From assembly GCA_003647675.1 (NCBI GenBank), contig QMNH01000055.1, positions 1-6,679 on the forward strand: a stretch of 6,679 nucleotides of DNA. Direction: 5' to 3'. Origin of the DNA: Candidatus Falkowiibacteriota bacterium (GTDB lineage Bacteria > Patescibacteriota > Patescibacteriia > Patescibacteriales > UBA12075). Below the pieces are notes generated by a model. It did not search any database. It was given only the letters and a program-made list of their open reading frames with translations, and had not been told where the DNA came from. The position numbers and the translations under genes were made by a program. Of this stretch, positions 1-6,312 are shown piece by piece (position 1 is the first letter of the stretch; each line of letters starts with the position of its first letter).

Positions 1-1316
1 ACGCAATCAAGCTTCAACTTGCGAAGTTCGACGGACACGCAAAGCTTGGCTGGCGAGCGGCGAACTATCACGCCGAAGCGGATAAGATTATTCAGATTGC
101 AATTAAAAGAGCGACGAAGCAGAATAAAAATATACTGTACGACGGTACGATGAAAAATCTCGAAAAGTATATTAAAAAGATTGACGAGTTCAAAAAAGCT
201 GGTTACAAAATAAAAATGGCTTACGCCGATTTGCCGATGGAAAAGACGATGGTTCGTGCAATCGGTCGAGCATACGGACACGACGCGAGATTTGTCGACC
301 CTGTTTATATCGCTTCTCACGGCAAGCGAAATCTGCGAGCGTTTAATCAGCTAAAGAAGCAAGTCGACGAGTGGGTGCATTACAATACAGATGTTCCGTA
401 TAAGACAAAGCCGACGTTAGTTGCTCGCTCGAAGCCGAAAAAGCCAACGAAGCCGACAGCACCGAAAATACCGAAGGGTAAATCGTCTGCGGGTTCGGCA
501 GAAGAAGTCGCGGCGTTTGAATCGCCGCTTGTCGATAGTCCCGTAAGTTCGAAAGAGTATCTTGGCGGTGGCATAAACGAGACGTTCAAGATAAAAACAA
601 TCGACGGGCAACGTTCAGTCTGGAAGTCGAAGTCTGGCGAGCGAACTGGTGTGCGTAAATTCGTGAAGAACAAAACAAGCTACAAGCGAGAGAACGCCGC
701 GTCGCGAGTTAATAACGCGATGGGCTTTGATTTATGCCCGCGAACAGTTATAAAAACAGTTGACAAAGAAGTTGGTTCGGCGCAGAACTTCGTTGGGGGC
801 GATACAATAAGCGGTATAGGTAGACGAAGCCACACGTTAAAAATGCGAGCGATGGACGCAGACGTGCAACGTATGGCGACGTTTGATTTTGTTATCGGTA
901 ATTCCGACCGACACTTGAGCAATGTAATGTACGACGTGGCGAAAAAGAAACTTTGGGGTATCGACAACGGGCTTGCTTTTAATAATTATAATATGGCGGT
1001 TAAAAATGCGACCAAACATAATAGAGAACATTTTATCGACAGTCTTAGAAGCTATGCGCTAAACAGCACGAAAGTTTCTGGTAAGACTATTTCGAAAGAA
1101 GCGTACGCGGGAATAGAGCGATTGATTGATAACGAAAAGTATGTTCGCGGCATTCTTAAAGGTCGCTTAACTACAAGCGAAGTTGACGGAATGTTTATGC
1201 GAGCGAAATATCTGCATAAGACAAAGAAGTTCCCGACAAAAACCGATTTATATAGTTACAAAGTTGTTATCGGTAAATACAAGAGCAAAAAAGTAATAGT
1301 TGAAAACTTTTATTGA
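1..1316 (+). CDS. Tandem-kinase phage protein: zeta-toxin-like P-loop kinase (C-terminal part) fused to a PI3/4-kinase/HipA-like kinase domain; 5' end outside the window
   Basis: The frame is open from the left edge (bases 1-2 finish a codon), so the ATG at 150 is internal and 437 codons are visible. Numbering from that ATG as residue 1: the region before and just after it looks like the C-terminal half of a zeta-toxin-type kinase. It has a strand ending in NILYDGT just upstream, an AGYKIKMAYADLP strand, and a basic lid-like helix VRAIGRA (35-41). The Walker A loop would lie outside the window. A Lys/Pro-rich linker (about 94-111) leads to a second domain with a Gly-rich loop (139-141), a candidate ATP lysine K159 in VWKSK, E181 in KRENAA, the GSAQNFV strand (209-215), a catalytic loop GNSDRHLSN (D253, H255, N258) and a metal-binding IDNG (D272). 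These residues match PI3/4-kinase-like and HipA-like kinases. It sits just before the prohead protease, where Mu-type phages carry portal or MuF genes and MuF-linked toxins. Whether it targets host, phage or capsid is unknown. Confidence 0.85.
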   Translation, partial: AIKLQLAKFDGHAKLGWRAANYHAEADKIIQIAIKRATKQNKNILYDGTMKNLEKYIKKIDEFKKAGYKIKMAYADLPMEKTMVRAIGRAYGHDARFVDPVYIASHGKRNLRAFNQLKKQVDEWVHYNTDVPYKTKPTLVARSKPKKPTKPTAPKIPKGKSSAGSAEEVAAFESPLVDSPVSSKEYLGGGINETFKIKTIDGQRSVWKSKSGERTGVRKFVKNKTSYKRENAASRVNNAMGFDLCPRTVIKTVDKEVGSAQNFVGGDTISGIGRRSHTLKMRAMDADVQRMATFDFVIGNSDRHLSNVMYDVAKKKLWGIDNGLAFNNYNMAVKNATKHNREHFIDSLRSYALNSTKVSGKTISKEAYAGIERLIDNEKYVRGILKGRLTTSEVDGMFMRAKYLHKTKKFPTKTDLYSYKVVIGKYKSKKVIVENFY

Positions 1317-1317
1317 T

Positions 1318-1324
1318 AAGGGAG
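1318..1324 (+). promoter_or_regulatory. Ribosome binding site deciding the start of the 79-residue gene
   Basis: AAGGGAG lies 6 nt before the ATG at 1331. It supports that ATG over the in-frame TTG at 1313, which overlaps the previous stop codon and has no such site in front of it. Its position two bases after the kinase stop codon suggests coupled translation of the two genes. Confidence 0.75.
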
Positions 1325-1330
1325 TTGAAT

Positions 1331-1570
1331 ATGTTAGTTGTAGATATATTGGAAACACAAAAAGAGGGTTCACAAAAAGTTATCGGGCAAGTCTTTTGGG
1401 ACGGCGAGAAAATAACAGTTAGCGACAGTTTGGGCGATATGATGGACGAGGGTTTTGGGACGTACGACTACAAGACGATTAAGCCAAAGGACGGCAAAAA
1501 GTTTATCGACGGGCTGGCGAGCGGCTTATCTGGCTCGATGATACGAGCGACGCTACCGAGAAAAATATAA
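1331..1570 (+). CDS. Small conserved-type phage protein of unknown function, adjacent to the tandem-kinase gene
   Basis: A 79-residue soluble protein with no signal peptide or membrane segment and nearly balanced charge (12 acidic, 11 basic). The N-terminal half reads as a small beta unit (VIGQVFWDGEKITV). The C-terminal part DGKKFIDGLASGLSGSMIRA resembles the ending (a dG-x-x-F-l-x-x-L, then S-G-S-x-x-R-A-T pattern) of short phage head-region proteins recalled from memory; this is not a database match. The start at 1331 is set by a good ribosome binding site. It begins 14 bases after the kinase protein ends and is followed by a 69-base AT-rich gap before the protease gene. A role as partner, regulator or immunity protein of the kinase protein is possible from position alone. 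No function is assigned. Confidence 0.8.
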   Translation: MLVVDILETQKEGSQKVIGQVFWDGEKITVSDSLGDMMDEGFGTYDYKTIKPKDGKKFIDGLASGLSGSMIRATLPRKI

Positions 1571-1639
1571 TTTTTTTTCAAAAAAGGCTTTGATTTCTAT
1601 TTTCGTTTTGTTTACGGTGAAAGTTGAAAGGGATTTCTA

Positions 1640-2797
1640 ATGCCAGCAATCAAAGGAAAATTGACAGCGAAAAAGGCGATTTTGGGCTTTGAGGGACAAT
1701 TGCCCGTTGCTTGCGGTGGTCGTATGACTCTTAAAGCGACCGACGCAGACGTACAGCTTTTCAAAAAAGATATGATTTCCGTCGGGACGTACACGCACCC
1801 GATATGGGAATGGAAGCTTGACGTAACCGAGGAACGACTTTACAGATGGGTTGCTTCGTTCGAGGCTATGAAAGCGAACGGAGTCGACGTTGAAGTGCCA
1901 GTTAATCACAGCTTCGGGGCGGAAGATAATCTCGGCTATGTCGTCGAAATGTTTGTCGAGCCAAACGCCGACGGCGTTCCTACGTTGTACGGAATCCACG
2001 AAATACGGGGCGAGAGCAATATCGAAACTGTTATGGCGAATAAAAATGTTAGTGTGGCTATCGAAAAAGATTTTGTTGACGGGGAAGGAACTCACTACGG
2101 CGAGGCGATAATTCACAGTTCGGTTGTTCAACAGCCCGTCGTACCCGGTCAAGAGGACTTTGAGAAAATTGCCGCTTCGGCAAATGGCGGGCAAGAACAA
2201 GTGCCTGTTTTAACGATGTCTAATGTTACGAAAGGGCAAAGTATGAACGAAGAAATGTTAAAACAAATTCGGGAAATGCTCGGAGCGGGCGACGATTTAA
2301 CTGCCGATAACGCTTTGAGCCGCGTCGCAGAGAAAATAACTTCTCTTGGCGAGGCAAAAGCCGATGTTGATAAGGAACTGCTCAACATTACGGCTGAACT
2401 CGAAAAGATTAAGGCGAATGGGAGCAAGACCGCTTCCAATATCGACCCGAATCTTGCCGAGCAGATGGGCGTTACTGCTGAAACGCAATTGACGCTTCTG
2501 GTCGCGGCGGGAAGTATTTCGCCAGCGTGTCAAGTTGCATTGCAAAAAGCGATGGTCGGCGAAAAGACTACTCGCAATCTGTCAATGCTCGCTCTTGGCG
2601 AAAACGGTAAGAGTTCCAACTTCTCGCTGATATTCGACGCGTTGAAGCTGAACAAGATTGCCGATTTGACGGAGCGTACTGGCTTGCAGACGTTGAGCAG
2701 AACAGAGCCAGACGAGGACAACACCGAGAACAAGCCCGACGAGGAAATGGGCGAAGCAATGTTAGCTTCTGTTGGGGCAGAACCCAAAAAGAAGTAA
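1640..2797 (+). CDS. Mu gpI-like prohead protease with C-terminal scaffold region
   Basis: A 385-residue protein started by AAAGGGA 6 nt before ATG. The N-terminal half (about 45-175) has the pattern of Mu gpI-type prohead proteases: VGTYTHP...W (48-58), VEVPVNHSF with candidate catalytic H90, NVSVAIEKDF with candidate nucleophile S138, and the strand IIHSSVVQQPVVPGQ (157-171) with H159. Such serine proteases act inside the prohead to cut scaffold and sometimes other head proteins before DNA packaging. After a low-complexity joint (180-200), the rest is helical, with a probable coiled coil near 230-262, an acidic tail near 356-373 and a terminal KKK, as in scaffold proteins that line the shell interior and bind capsid subunits. 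The place upstream of decoration and capsid genes fits. Catalytic residue choice is by pattern only; the family call is firmer than the residue roles. Confidence 0.85.
   Translation: MPAIKGKLTAKKAILGFEGQLPVACGGRMTLKATDADVQLFKKDMISVGTYTHPIWEWKLDVTEERLYRWVASFEAMKANGVDVEVPVNHSFGAEDNLGYVVEMFVEPNADGVPTLYGIHEIRGESNIETVMANKNVSVAIEKDFVDGEGTHYGEAIIHSSVVQQPVVPGQEDFEKIAASANGGQEQVPVLTMSNVTKGQSMNEEMLKQIREMLGAGDDLTADNALSRVAEKITSLGEAKADVDKELLNITAELEKIKANGSKTASNIDPNLAEQMGVTAETQLTLLVAAGSISPACQVALQKAMVGEKTTRNLSMLALGENGKSSNFSLIFDALKLNKIADLTERTGLQTLSRTEPDEDNTENKPDEEMGEAMLASVGAEPKKK
2231..2236 (+). promoter_or_regulatory. Internal ribosome binding site for a nested scaffold gene
   Basis: AAAGGG lies inside the protease gene, 6 nt before the in-frame ATG at 2243. 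The same motif and spacing precede the full-length protease start at 1640 (AAAGGGA, 6 nt), and a similar site precedes the tail tube gene (7 nt). It falls exactly at the junction of the protease and scaffold regions. Confidence 0.65.
2243..2797 (+). CDS. Predicted nested scaffold protein from an internal in-frame start (Z/Nu3-like)
   Basis: A start at the ATG of residue 202 of the protease gene would give 184 residues, MNEEMLKQIREML to KKK, lacking the protease domain. Evidence is the strong ribosome binding site at 2231-2236 and the position of the start at the domain boundary. Known precedents are Mu gene Z inside I and lambda Nu3 inside C, where the short product is the abundant scaffold and the long one supplies a few copies of protease. 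The protein is helical and highly charged with a likely coiled coil near its residues 30-60. That it is made is inferred; the sequence alone cannot prove use of the second start. Confidence 0.6.
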   Translation: MNEEMLKQIREMLGAGDDLTADNALSRVAEKITSLGEAKADVDKELLNITAELEKIKANGSKTASNIDPNLAEQMGVTAETQLTLLVAAGSISPACQVALQKAMVGEKTTRNLSMLALGENGKSSNFSLIFDALKLNKIADLTERTGLQTLSRTEPDEDNTENKPDEEMGEAMLASVGAEPKKK

Positions 2798-2875
2798 AGT
2801 ATCAGGGCGAGAAAACGAAGTAAAGAATAAGTGTAATTAACAGAAATTTTTTCTTAGCTTAGAGAGGATTAAAAA

Positions 2876-3571
2876 ATGACGGAACGAAGCGAAAACTTAA
2901 TCCCGCAGGTTGGGAGCGCAAATTCCGCTACCCCGCGTATCGTTTTTAAGACTATGCAGGGCGCGCAAATGTTTCCCGGCGGAAAAATAATCGACGGCTC
3001 TAAGAGTCGCGACCCAAGTAATACGGGCGATGTCGACGTTCTCTTGGCTGGTCTGCTTATGGGCAAGATTACTTCGGGCGGCAAGTATGCTCCGAGTATT
3101 ATCGGGCCTTTGACTTCCGCTTATGCCGCTTCCGATGTAAGATTCAAAGTCGGAACTGCGGTTGCAACGGAAATCGCAAGACGTATCGGCTCGACAGGCT
3201 CGGTCAAAGTAACCGGCCCGCCCGCCGCGAACGGTACAGTTGCGACCAGCACAATGGCTTTTACGGCAGTCGACGCAACAACTGGTTATGTAACAATAAC
3301 CGCACTTGGAACGGCGTTTGCCGACGGCTCGTTCATTCAGCCGACCGATGGTTCGGAAACGATAAAAACATTTATCCCGAATCAGACAGGTATCAAGGTA
3401 ACGAGCGACGACAGCGCAAATGCGAATATACAGTTCCCACTTATGCCTGTCGGCGGACAGCTTGACGCAAGCCAGATTGGGAATTATCCGAGCGACACAA
3501 GTCTTATCGCGTATATCAAAGCCGCGTTAAGGGCTTCGTCTCTTGGCTTTGTGTTTGACGATGATATGTAA
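2876..3571 (+). CDS. Probable head decoration or capsid-stabilising protein
   Basis: A 231-residue protein with AGAGAGGA 7 nt before ATG. It contains the sequence LLAGLLMGKITSGGKYAPS (56-74), which resembles the 'G-x-v-l-G-k-i-t-x-x-G-k-Y-a-p' strand pair of lambda gpD-type decoration proteins. It lies directly before the major capsid gene, the usual decoration-protein slot. The middle (about 105-185) is rich in Thr, Ser, Ala, Gly and Val with alternating hydrophobic residues, suggesting a beta-rich extra domain. The protein is longer than lambda gpD (about 110 residues), so it is likely a gpD-like core plus an inserted or added beta domain. There is no signal peptide or membrane segment. It would sit on the outside of the expanded capsid; a fibre-like or other virion role is the main alternative. 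Confidence 0.65.
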   Translation: MTERSENLIPQVGSANSATPRIVFKTMQGAQMFPGGKIIDGSKSRDPSNTGDVDVLLAGLLMGKITSGGKYAPSIIGPLTSAYAASDVRFKVGTAVATEIARRIGSTGSVKVTGPPAANGTVATSTMAFTAVDATTGYVTITALGTAFADGSFIQPTDGSETIKTFIPNQTGIKVTSDDSANANIQFPLMPVGGQLDASQIGNYPSDTSLIAYIKAALRASSLGFVFDDDM

Positions 3572-3648
3572 CAGTTCGCTTTTCTGATTGACGCGACAGT
3601 AAATTTGTTAGGTTAAAAATCGAATTATTTCTATGAAGGGAAAGTAAA

Positions 3649-4743
3649 ATGAAAACAATCGAACAAATACTCCATTATAAGAATATAATGGGCGTTGTTG
3701 ACGCGATTAAGGGCGGACTTCCTACCGATATTGTTCCTGCAAGAATGTTACAACCGACAAAGAGAGTACCGGGCAACAAGGGAACGTATTACAAGAGAAC
3801 TTCGACTCGCAAAGTCGCGAGAACGGTAAAGTATGGTGCGCCGTCGACGCTTCGTTCAATGGAAGGGATTGCCGACGTGCCGGTCAATCTGTTTCATAGT
3901 TACGAGCATATTAACCACGACCCGAATCTTTTGCCTATGCTGAAATCGCTCGACGGCGGAACACAGAAGCTTGGTGCAGAGATTGTCGCAAAAGAGGCGG
4001 CAGACTTTACGCAGTTGTTTCATAACTTGCGTCTCGCCGCGTGGTTTAGCGCACTTACGTTGGGTAAGATTTATTTCGACGGCGACGGCAATCTTTTATC
4101 GTCAAGTTCGGGTGCGGTAGTAACGATTGACTTCGGGATTCCCGACGGCAACAAAGACCAGCTTAACGTTGCGGGTAACGGTACGATTATAACCGATAGT
4201 TGGGCGACCGCTTCGACGGATATTCCTAAACAAATCAGCGTGCTTATTAAGCAAGCAATGGCGTTTACTGGTTACAGACCGAAATACGCAATCTACGGCT
4301 CGAACATACCGGATTATCTTGCAAGCAATACGTCGATGAAGGAATTTCTGAAAATGCACCCTGCAAGTAACGAAGCAGTCCGTAACGGCGACGTGCCTAA
4401 TTCATTCGCTAAAATGACTTGGATTGACGGCTCGCACGCATTCTACAACGACAACGACGGGAATAACAAGTTCTTTTGGGACGACGATATGGTTGTCTTT
4501 TTGCCAGACCCGACAGATATGGGCTGGTGGGGCTTGATTGAAGGCTCGTACGCCGTTCCTACCAATATCAATATTCAGACGAACGCAACCGCCGCGTTAG
4601 CGAGTCTTGCCAACGTTAGCGGTATGTTCAGCTATGCCAAAGTCGTTGACGACCCCGTAACAGTTCGACAGTATGCGGGCGATACGGTACTGCCAATTAT
4701 ATCAGTACCGAACTCGGTATTTATCGCCGACGTTACGCCGTAA
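3649..4743 (+). CDS. Major capsid protein, gpE-type (HK97 fold expected)
   Basis: A 364-residue protein, a normal length for phage major capsid proteins of the lambda gpE family. It has GAAGGGA 7 nt before ATG. Features seen: an N-terminal helix region followed by a basic stretch (about 48-62, KRTSTRKVARTVK) that could form the N-arm and E-loop; a beta hairpin GKIYFDGDGNLLSS (139-152) followed by VTIDFGIP (158-165), typical of gpE-like proteins; and a C-terminal part with PTNINIQTNA (304-313) and VRQYAGDTVLPIISVPNSVFIADV (339-362), matching the domain ending usual in this family. It follows the protease/scaffold and decoration genes and is followed by a terminator-like hairpin, as expected for the most abundant late product. 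Hundreds of copies would form the icosahedral shell around the scaffold. Confidence 0.88.
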   Translation: MKTIEQILHYKNIMGVVDAIKGGLPTDIVPARMLQPTKRVPGNKGTYYKRTSTRKVARTVKYGAPSTLRSMEGIADVPVNLFHSYEHINHDPNLLPMLKSLDGGTQKLGAEIVAKEAADFTQLFHNLRLAAWFSALTLGKIYFDGDGNLLSSSSGAVVTIDFGIPDGNKDQLNVAGNGTIITDSWATASTDIPKQISVLIKQAMAFTGYRPKYAIYGSNIPDYLASNTSMKEFLKMHPASNEAVRNGDVPNSFAKMTWIDGSHAFYNDNDGNNKFFWDDDMVVFLPDPTDMGWWGLIEGSYAVPTNINIQTNATAALASLANVSGMFSYAKVVDDPVTVRQYAGDTVLPIISVPNSVFIADVTP

Positions 4744-4793
4744 TAAAATTTAGCTTTGAGAACTCGCGATAGCTTTACTTTTAAGGCTTCCTT

Positions 4794-4835
4794 GACGGAG
4801 CGGGCGTTCGACTCCCGCTCGCTCCGTCGCTTTTT
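4794..4835 (+). terminator. Probable rho-independent terminator or attenuator after the capsid gene
   Basis: An 8-base arm (4794-4801, GACGGAGC) pairs perfectly with 4821-4828 (GCTCCGTC), and inner GGG (4802-4804) can pair with CCC (4814-4816). An alternative inner stem pairs GAGCGGG (4798-4804) with CCCGCTC (4814-4820). Two bases after the outer stem comes a run of five T. It lies 51 bases after the capsid stop and 23 bases before the next start, so it probably lowers transcription of the neck and tail genes relative to capsid by partial termination, since no clear promoter is seen downstream. Confidence 0.75.
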
Positions 4836-4857
4836 AACTAAATGAGAAAATCGTATT

Positions 4858-5256
4858 ATGGGAACTTATATTTCTCAATCAGATGTCGAGAATGTTTTCG
4901 GCGAGGACAACGTTTTAGTATGGAGCGACCTTGACGCTTCCGATTCGGTAGACGCAACGCGAATTGCAACAGGGATTGCAACAGCCGAAGAAGATGTCGA
5001 GAATCGTTTTCGCGACGGCGATTATGCAATCCCGTTCTCGTCTGCTCTTTCAACAATTAAAGATTGGTGCGCCAAACTTGCCGGTCTTTGGCTTTATGAG
5101 TGTCGACCGAAGCGAGACAGCGATACGGACGACGAGTATTACGCAAAAATGCGTGAACAAGTCGACGTGGATATTGACGCATACACAAGCGGACAACGCA
5201 GATTGAACTTGACTCGTGCAGACTCAGGTTCGCCGCGTGCGCCCGTGGTGGTATAA
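4858..5256 (+). CDS. gp36-like head-tail connector (DUF1320-type) protein
   Basis: A 132-residue acidic protein. The start TYISQSDVENVFGED and the later helix ATRIATGIATAEEDVENRFRDGDYAIPF (33-60) fit the Mu gp36/DUF1320 pattern: a Y-x-x-x-x-D-l-x-x-x-f-G start, an alanine-rich helix with a 'A-x-x-e-v-d-x-y-l-x-x-R-Y-x-x-P' core, here with NRFRDGDYAIPF. A helix KDWCAKLAGLWLYE (68-81) follows. Proteins of this type sit at the neck, below the portal. The ribosome binding site is weak (GAGA 10 nt before ATG), unlike its neighbours, and the gene begins just after the terminator-like hairpin, so its expression may be deliberately low. It is followed after four bases by the next gene. Confidence 0.75.
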   Translation: MGTYISQSDVENVFGEDNVLVWSDLDASDSVDATRIATGIATAEEDVENRFRDGDYAIPFSSALSTIKDWCAKLAGLWLYECRPKRDSDTDDEYYAKMREQVDVDIDAYTSGQRRLNLTRADSGSPRAPVVV

Positions 5257-5260
5257 AGCA

Positions 5261-5803
5261 ATGACAAAAATCGGCTTCGATATGTCGAAAGTGTCGCGAT
5301 TTACGAGAGCGTTCGGCGGTCAAAATCTGCGTGTACTGCAACCAACGTTCAGATTGTGGGGGACGCGGTATCTTTCTGAGACTCGCAAACGATTCAAAAA
5401 GAACTCCGACGGTGGCGGCGAATGGCAGAGACTAAAGCCCGCGACAATAGCGGGACGGCGAAAAGGCAAGAGACGCGGGCGAAGTTCGAGAGGTCTTGCT
5501 TCTCGTTCCGGTGGCGGCAATGTTAAGATATTACAGAACTACGGAATTTTATTCAAGGCTTTATCTGTTGGACAGCCGGGAAACTTATACAGATTATTGC
5601 GACGCGGAATACGAGTTGGCTTTGGTGGCCCGGCAAAGCATCCCGACGGTAAAGCCACGATTGCAGATATAGCAAAGTTTCATAACGTCGGCAAGGGTAA
5701 CAATCCGAAGCGTCGCATACTGCACCCGCCGAGCAGAGAACTTCGAGCGTTTATGCGTATGACTTTAGCGAGGGCGATTGATAAAACAGGTAAAAGATTA
5801 TAA
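5261..5803 (+). CDS. gpG-like tail completion/virion morphogenesis protein
   Basis: The ATG at 5261, four bases after the previous stop, gives 180 very basic residues. An in-frame ATG at 5216 would overlap the previous gene by 41 bases and adds 15 residues unlike the family; the short gap suggests coupled translation, since only a weak GGTGG site is present. Features in order: a helix with TRYLSETRKRFKKNSDGGGEW (35-55, matching the 'f...G..W..L...T' pattern), an Arg/Gly/Ser-rich stretch (65-86), KILQNYGILFKALSV (89-103, matching 'iL..tG.L..s'), GIRVGFGGPAKH (116-127), then a KFHNVGKGNN...RRILHPPSRE segment (139-160) in place of the usual 'H..G......R.fl'. Known relatives (phage tail completion S/gpG proteins) finish the tail end or join it to the head. 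The family call is by pattern only. Confidence 0.7.
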   Translation: MTKIGFDMSKVSRFTRAFGGQNLRVLQPTFRLWGTRYLSETRKRFKKNSDGGGEWQRLKPATIAGRRKGKRRGRSSRGLASRSGGGNVKILQNYGILFKALSVGQPGNLYRLLRRGIRVGFGGPAKHPDGKATIADIAKFHNVGKGNNPKRRILHPPSRELRAFMRMTLARAIDKTGKRL

Positions 5804-5815
5804 GAGAGAATTATA

Positions 5816-6295
5816 ATGCCAGTTGTAACAGACCCATTTTCGGAAATACACGACGCGATTTGGACGCTGATAGAAGCGAACACGACGCTCGCTGGCTTGG
5901 TTAAGACGGGCAATCGTATTAAGCTTGACGGCAAGAATTACGACCCGTTCAAGAGCAAGCATAGCAACAACGACTTTCCCGAAATAATTATTATACCGAG
6001 CGGCGGGCAATATCAGCCTGTCGCAACGAGCGACGACGGAAAGTTAGTGCAGAACTTTGACTTGCTTCTGAACGACGGCGATTTAGTCGCAACTCGAAAA
6101 TACTTTCCTGTCAAATGGCAGATAATAAAAACGTTCGCGAACGTCGACGGTCTTTTAGGTCTTGACTATGTAAAGAATGTTCAGTTCGAGGATATTACGG
6201 ACTCGATAAATCCCGAAAACGAACACGAGGGTTGGCGAGCCGTTTTTCGTATAAGCGTGTTAATGTTTTTCTCGCGAACTTACTTAAAATCATAA
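5816..6295 (+). CDS. Putative tail terminator or minor tail/neck protein
   Basis: A 159-residue protein with GAGAGA 6 nt before ATG, starting 12 bases after the previous gene. It opens with a helix (PFSEIHDAIWTLIEANTTLAGLV), then an exposed Lys/Asp-rich loop, then beta strands DFPEIIIIPSGGQYQPV (53-69), VQNFDLLLNDGD (78-89), a helix KYFPVKWQIIKTFANV, and a final strand GWRAVFRISVLMFFSR. A single N-terminal helix followed by an alpha/beta sheet, a 'GW-x-a-x-x-x-i-x-v' end strand, and its place between the gpG-like and tube-like genes fit tail terminator (lambda gpU-like) or gp37-type proteins, which cap the tail tube and dock it to the neck. I do not recognise a specific family, so the role rests mostly on gene order. 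Confidence 0.6.
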   Translation: MPVVTDPFSEIHDAIWTLIEANTTLAGLVKTGNRIKLDGKNYDPFKSKHSNNDFPEIIIIPSGGQYQPVATSDDGKLVQNFDLLLNDGDLVATRKYFPVKWQIIKTFANVDGLLGLDYVKNVQFEDITDSINPENEHEGWRAVFRISVLMFFSRTYLKS

Positions 6296-6312
6296 ATTGA
6301 AAGGGCAGTAAA

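Noticed and set aside
48..1525. A 14-base identity (GGCTGGCGAGCGGC) at 48-61 and 1512-1525.
   Set aside because: It lies in two different reading frames in unrelated proteins and can arise by chance in a window with such strong codon bias.
1571..1600. T8-C-A6 stretch after the 79-residue gene, which could be read as a terminator.
   Set aside because: An A/T-only stem with almost no loop and no GC core is not a credible intrinsic terminator.
1637..2200. A 187-codon open frame on the minus strand across the protease gene.
   Set aside because: It lies opposite a well-supported gene, has no recognisable protein features and reflects codon bias of the + strand.
2791..2825. Nine-base direct repeat GAAGTAAAG at 2791 and 2817 around the protease stop codon.
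   Set aside because: The second copy is out of frame in an AT-rich gap; likely slippage or chance, no sign of a site.
3588..3620. TTGACG followed by an AT-rich stretch before the capsid gene, a possible promoter.
   Set aside because: No convincing -10 hexamer at 16-18 nt; too weak to list.
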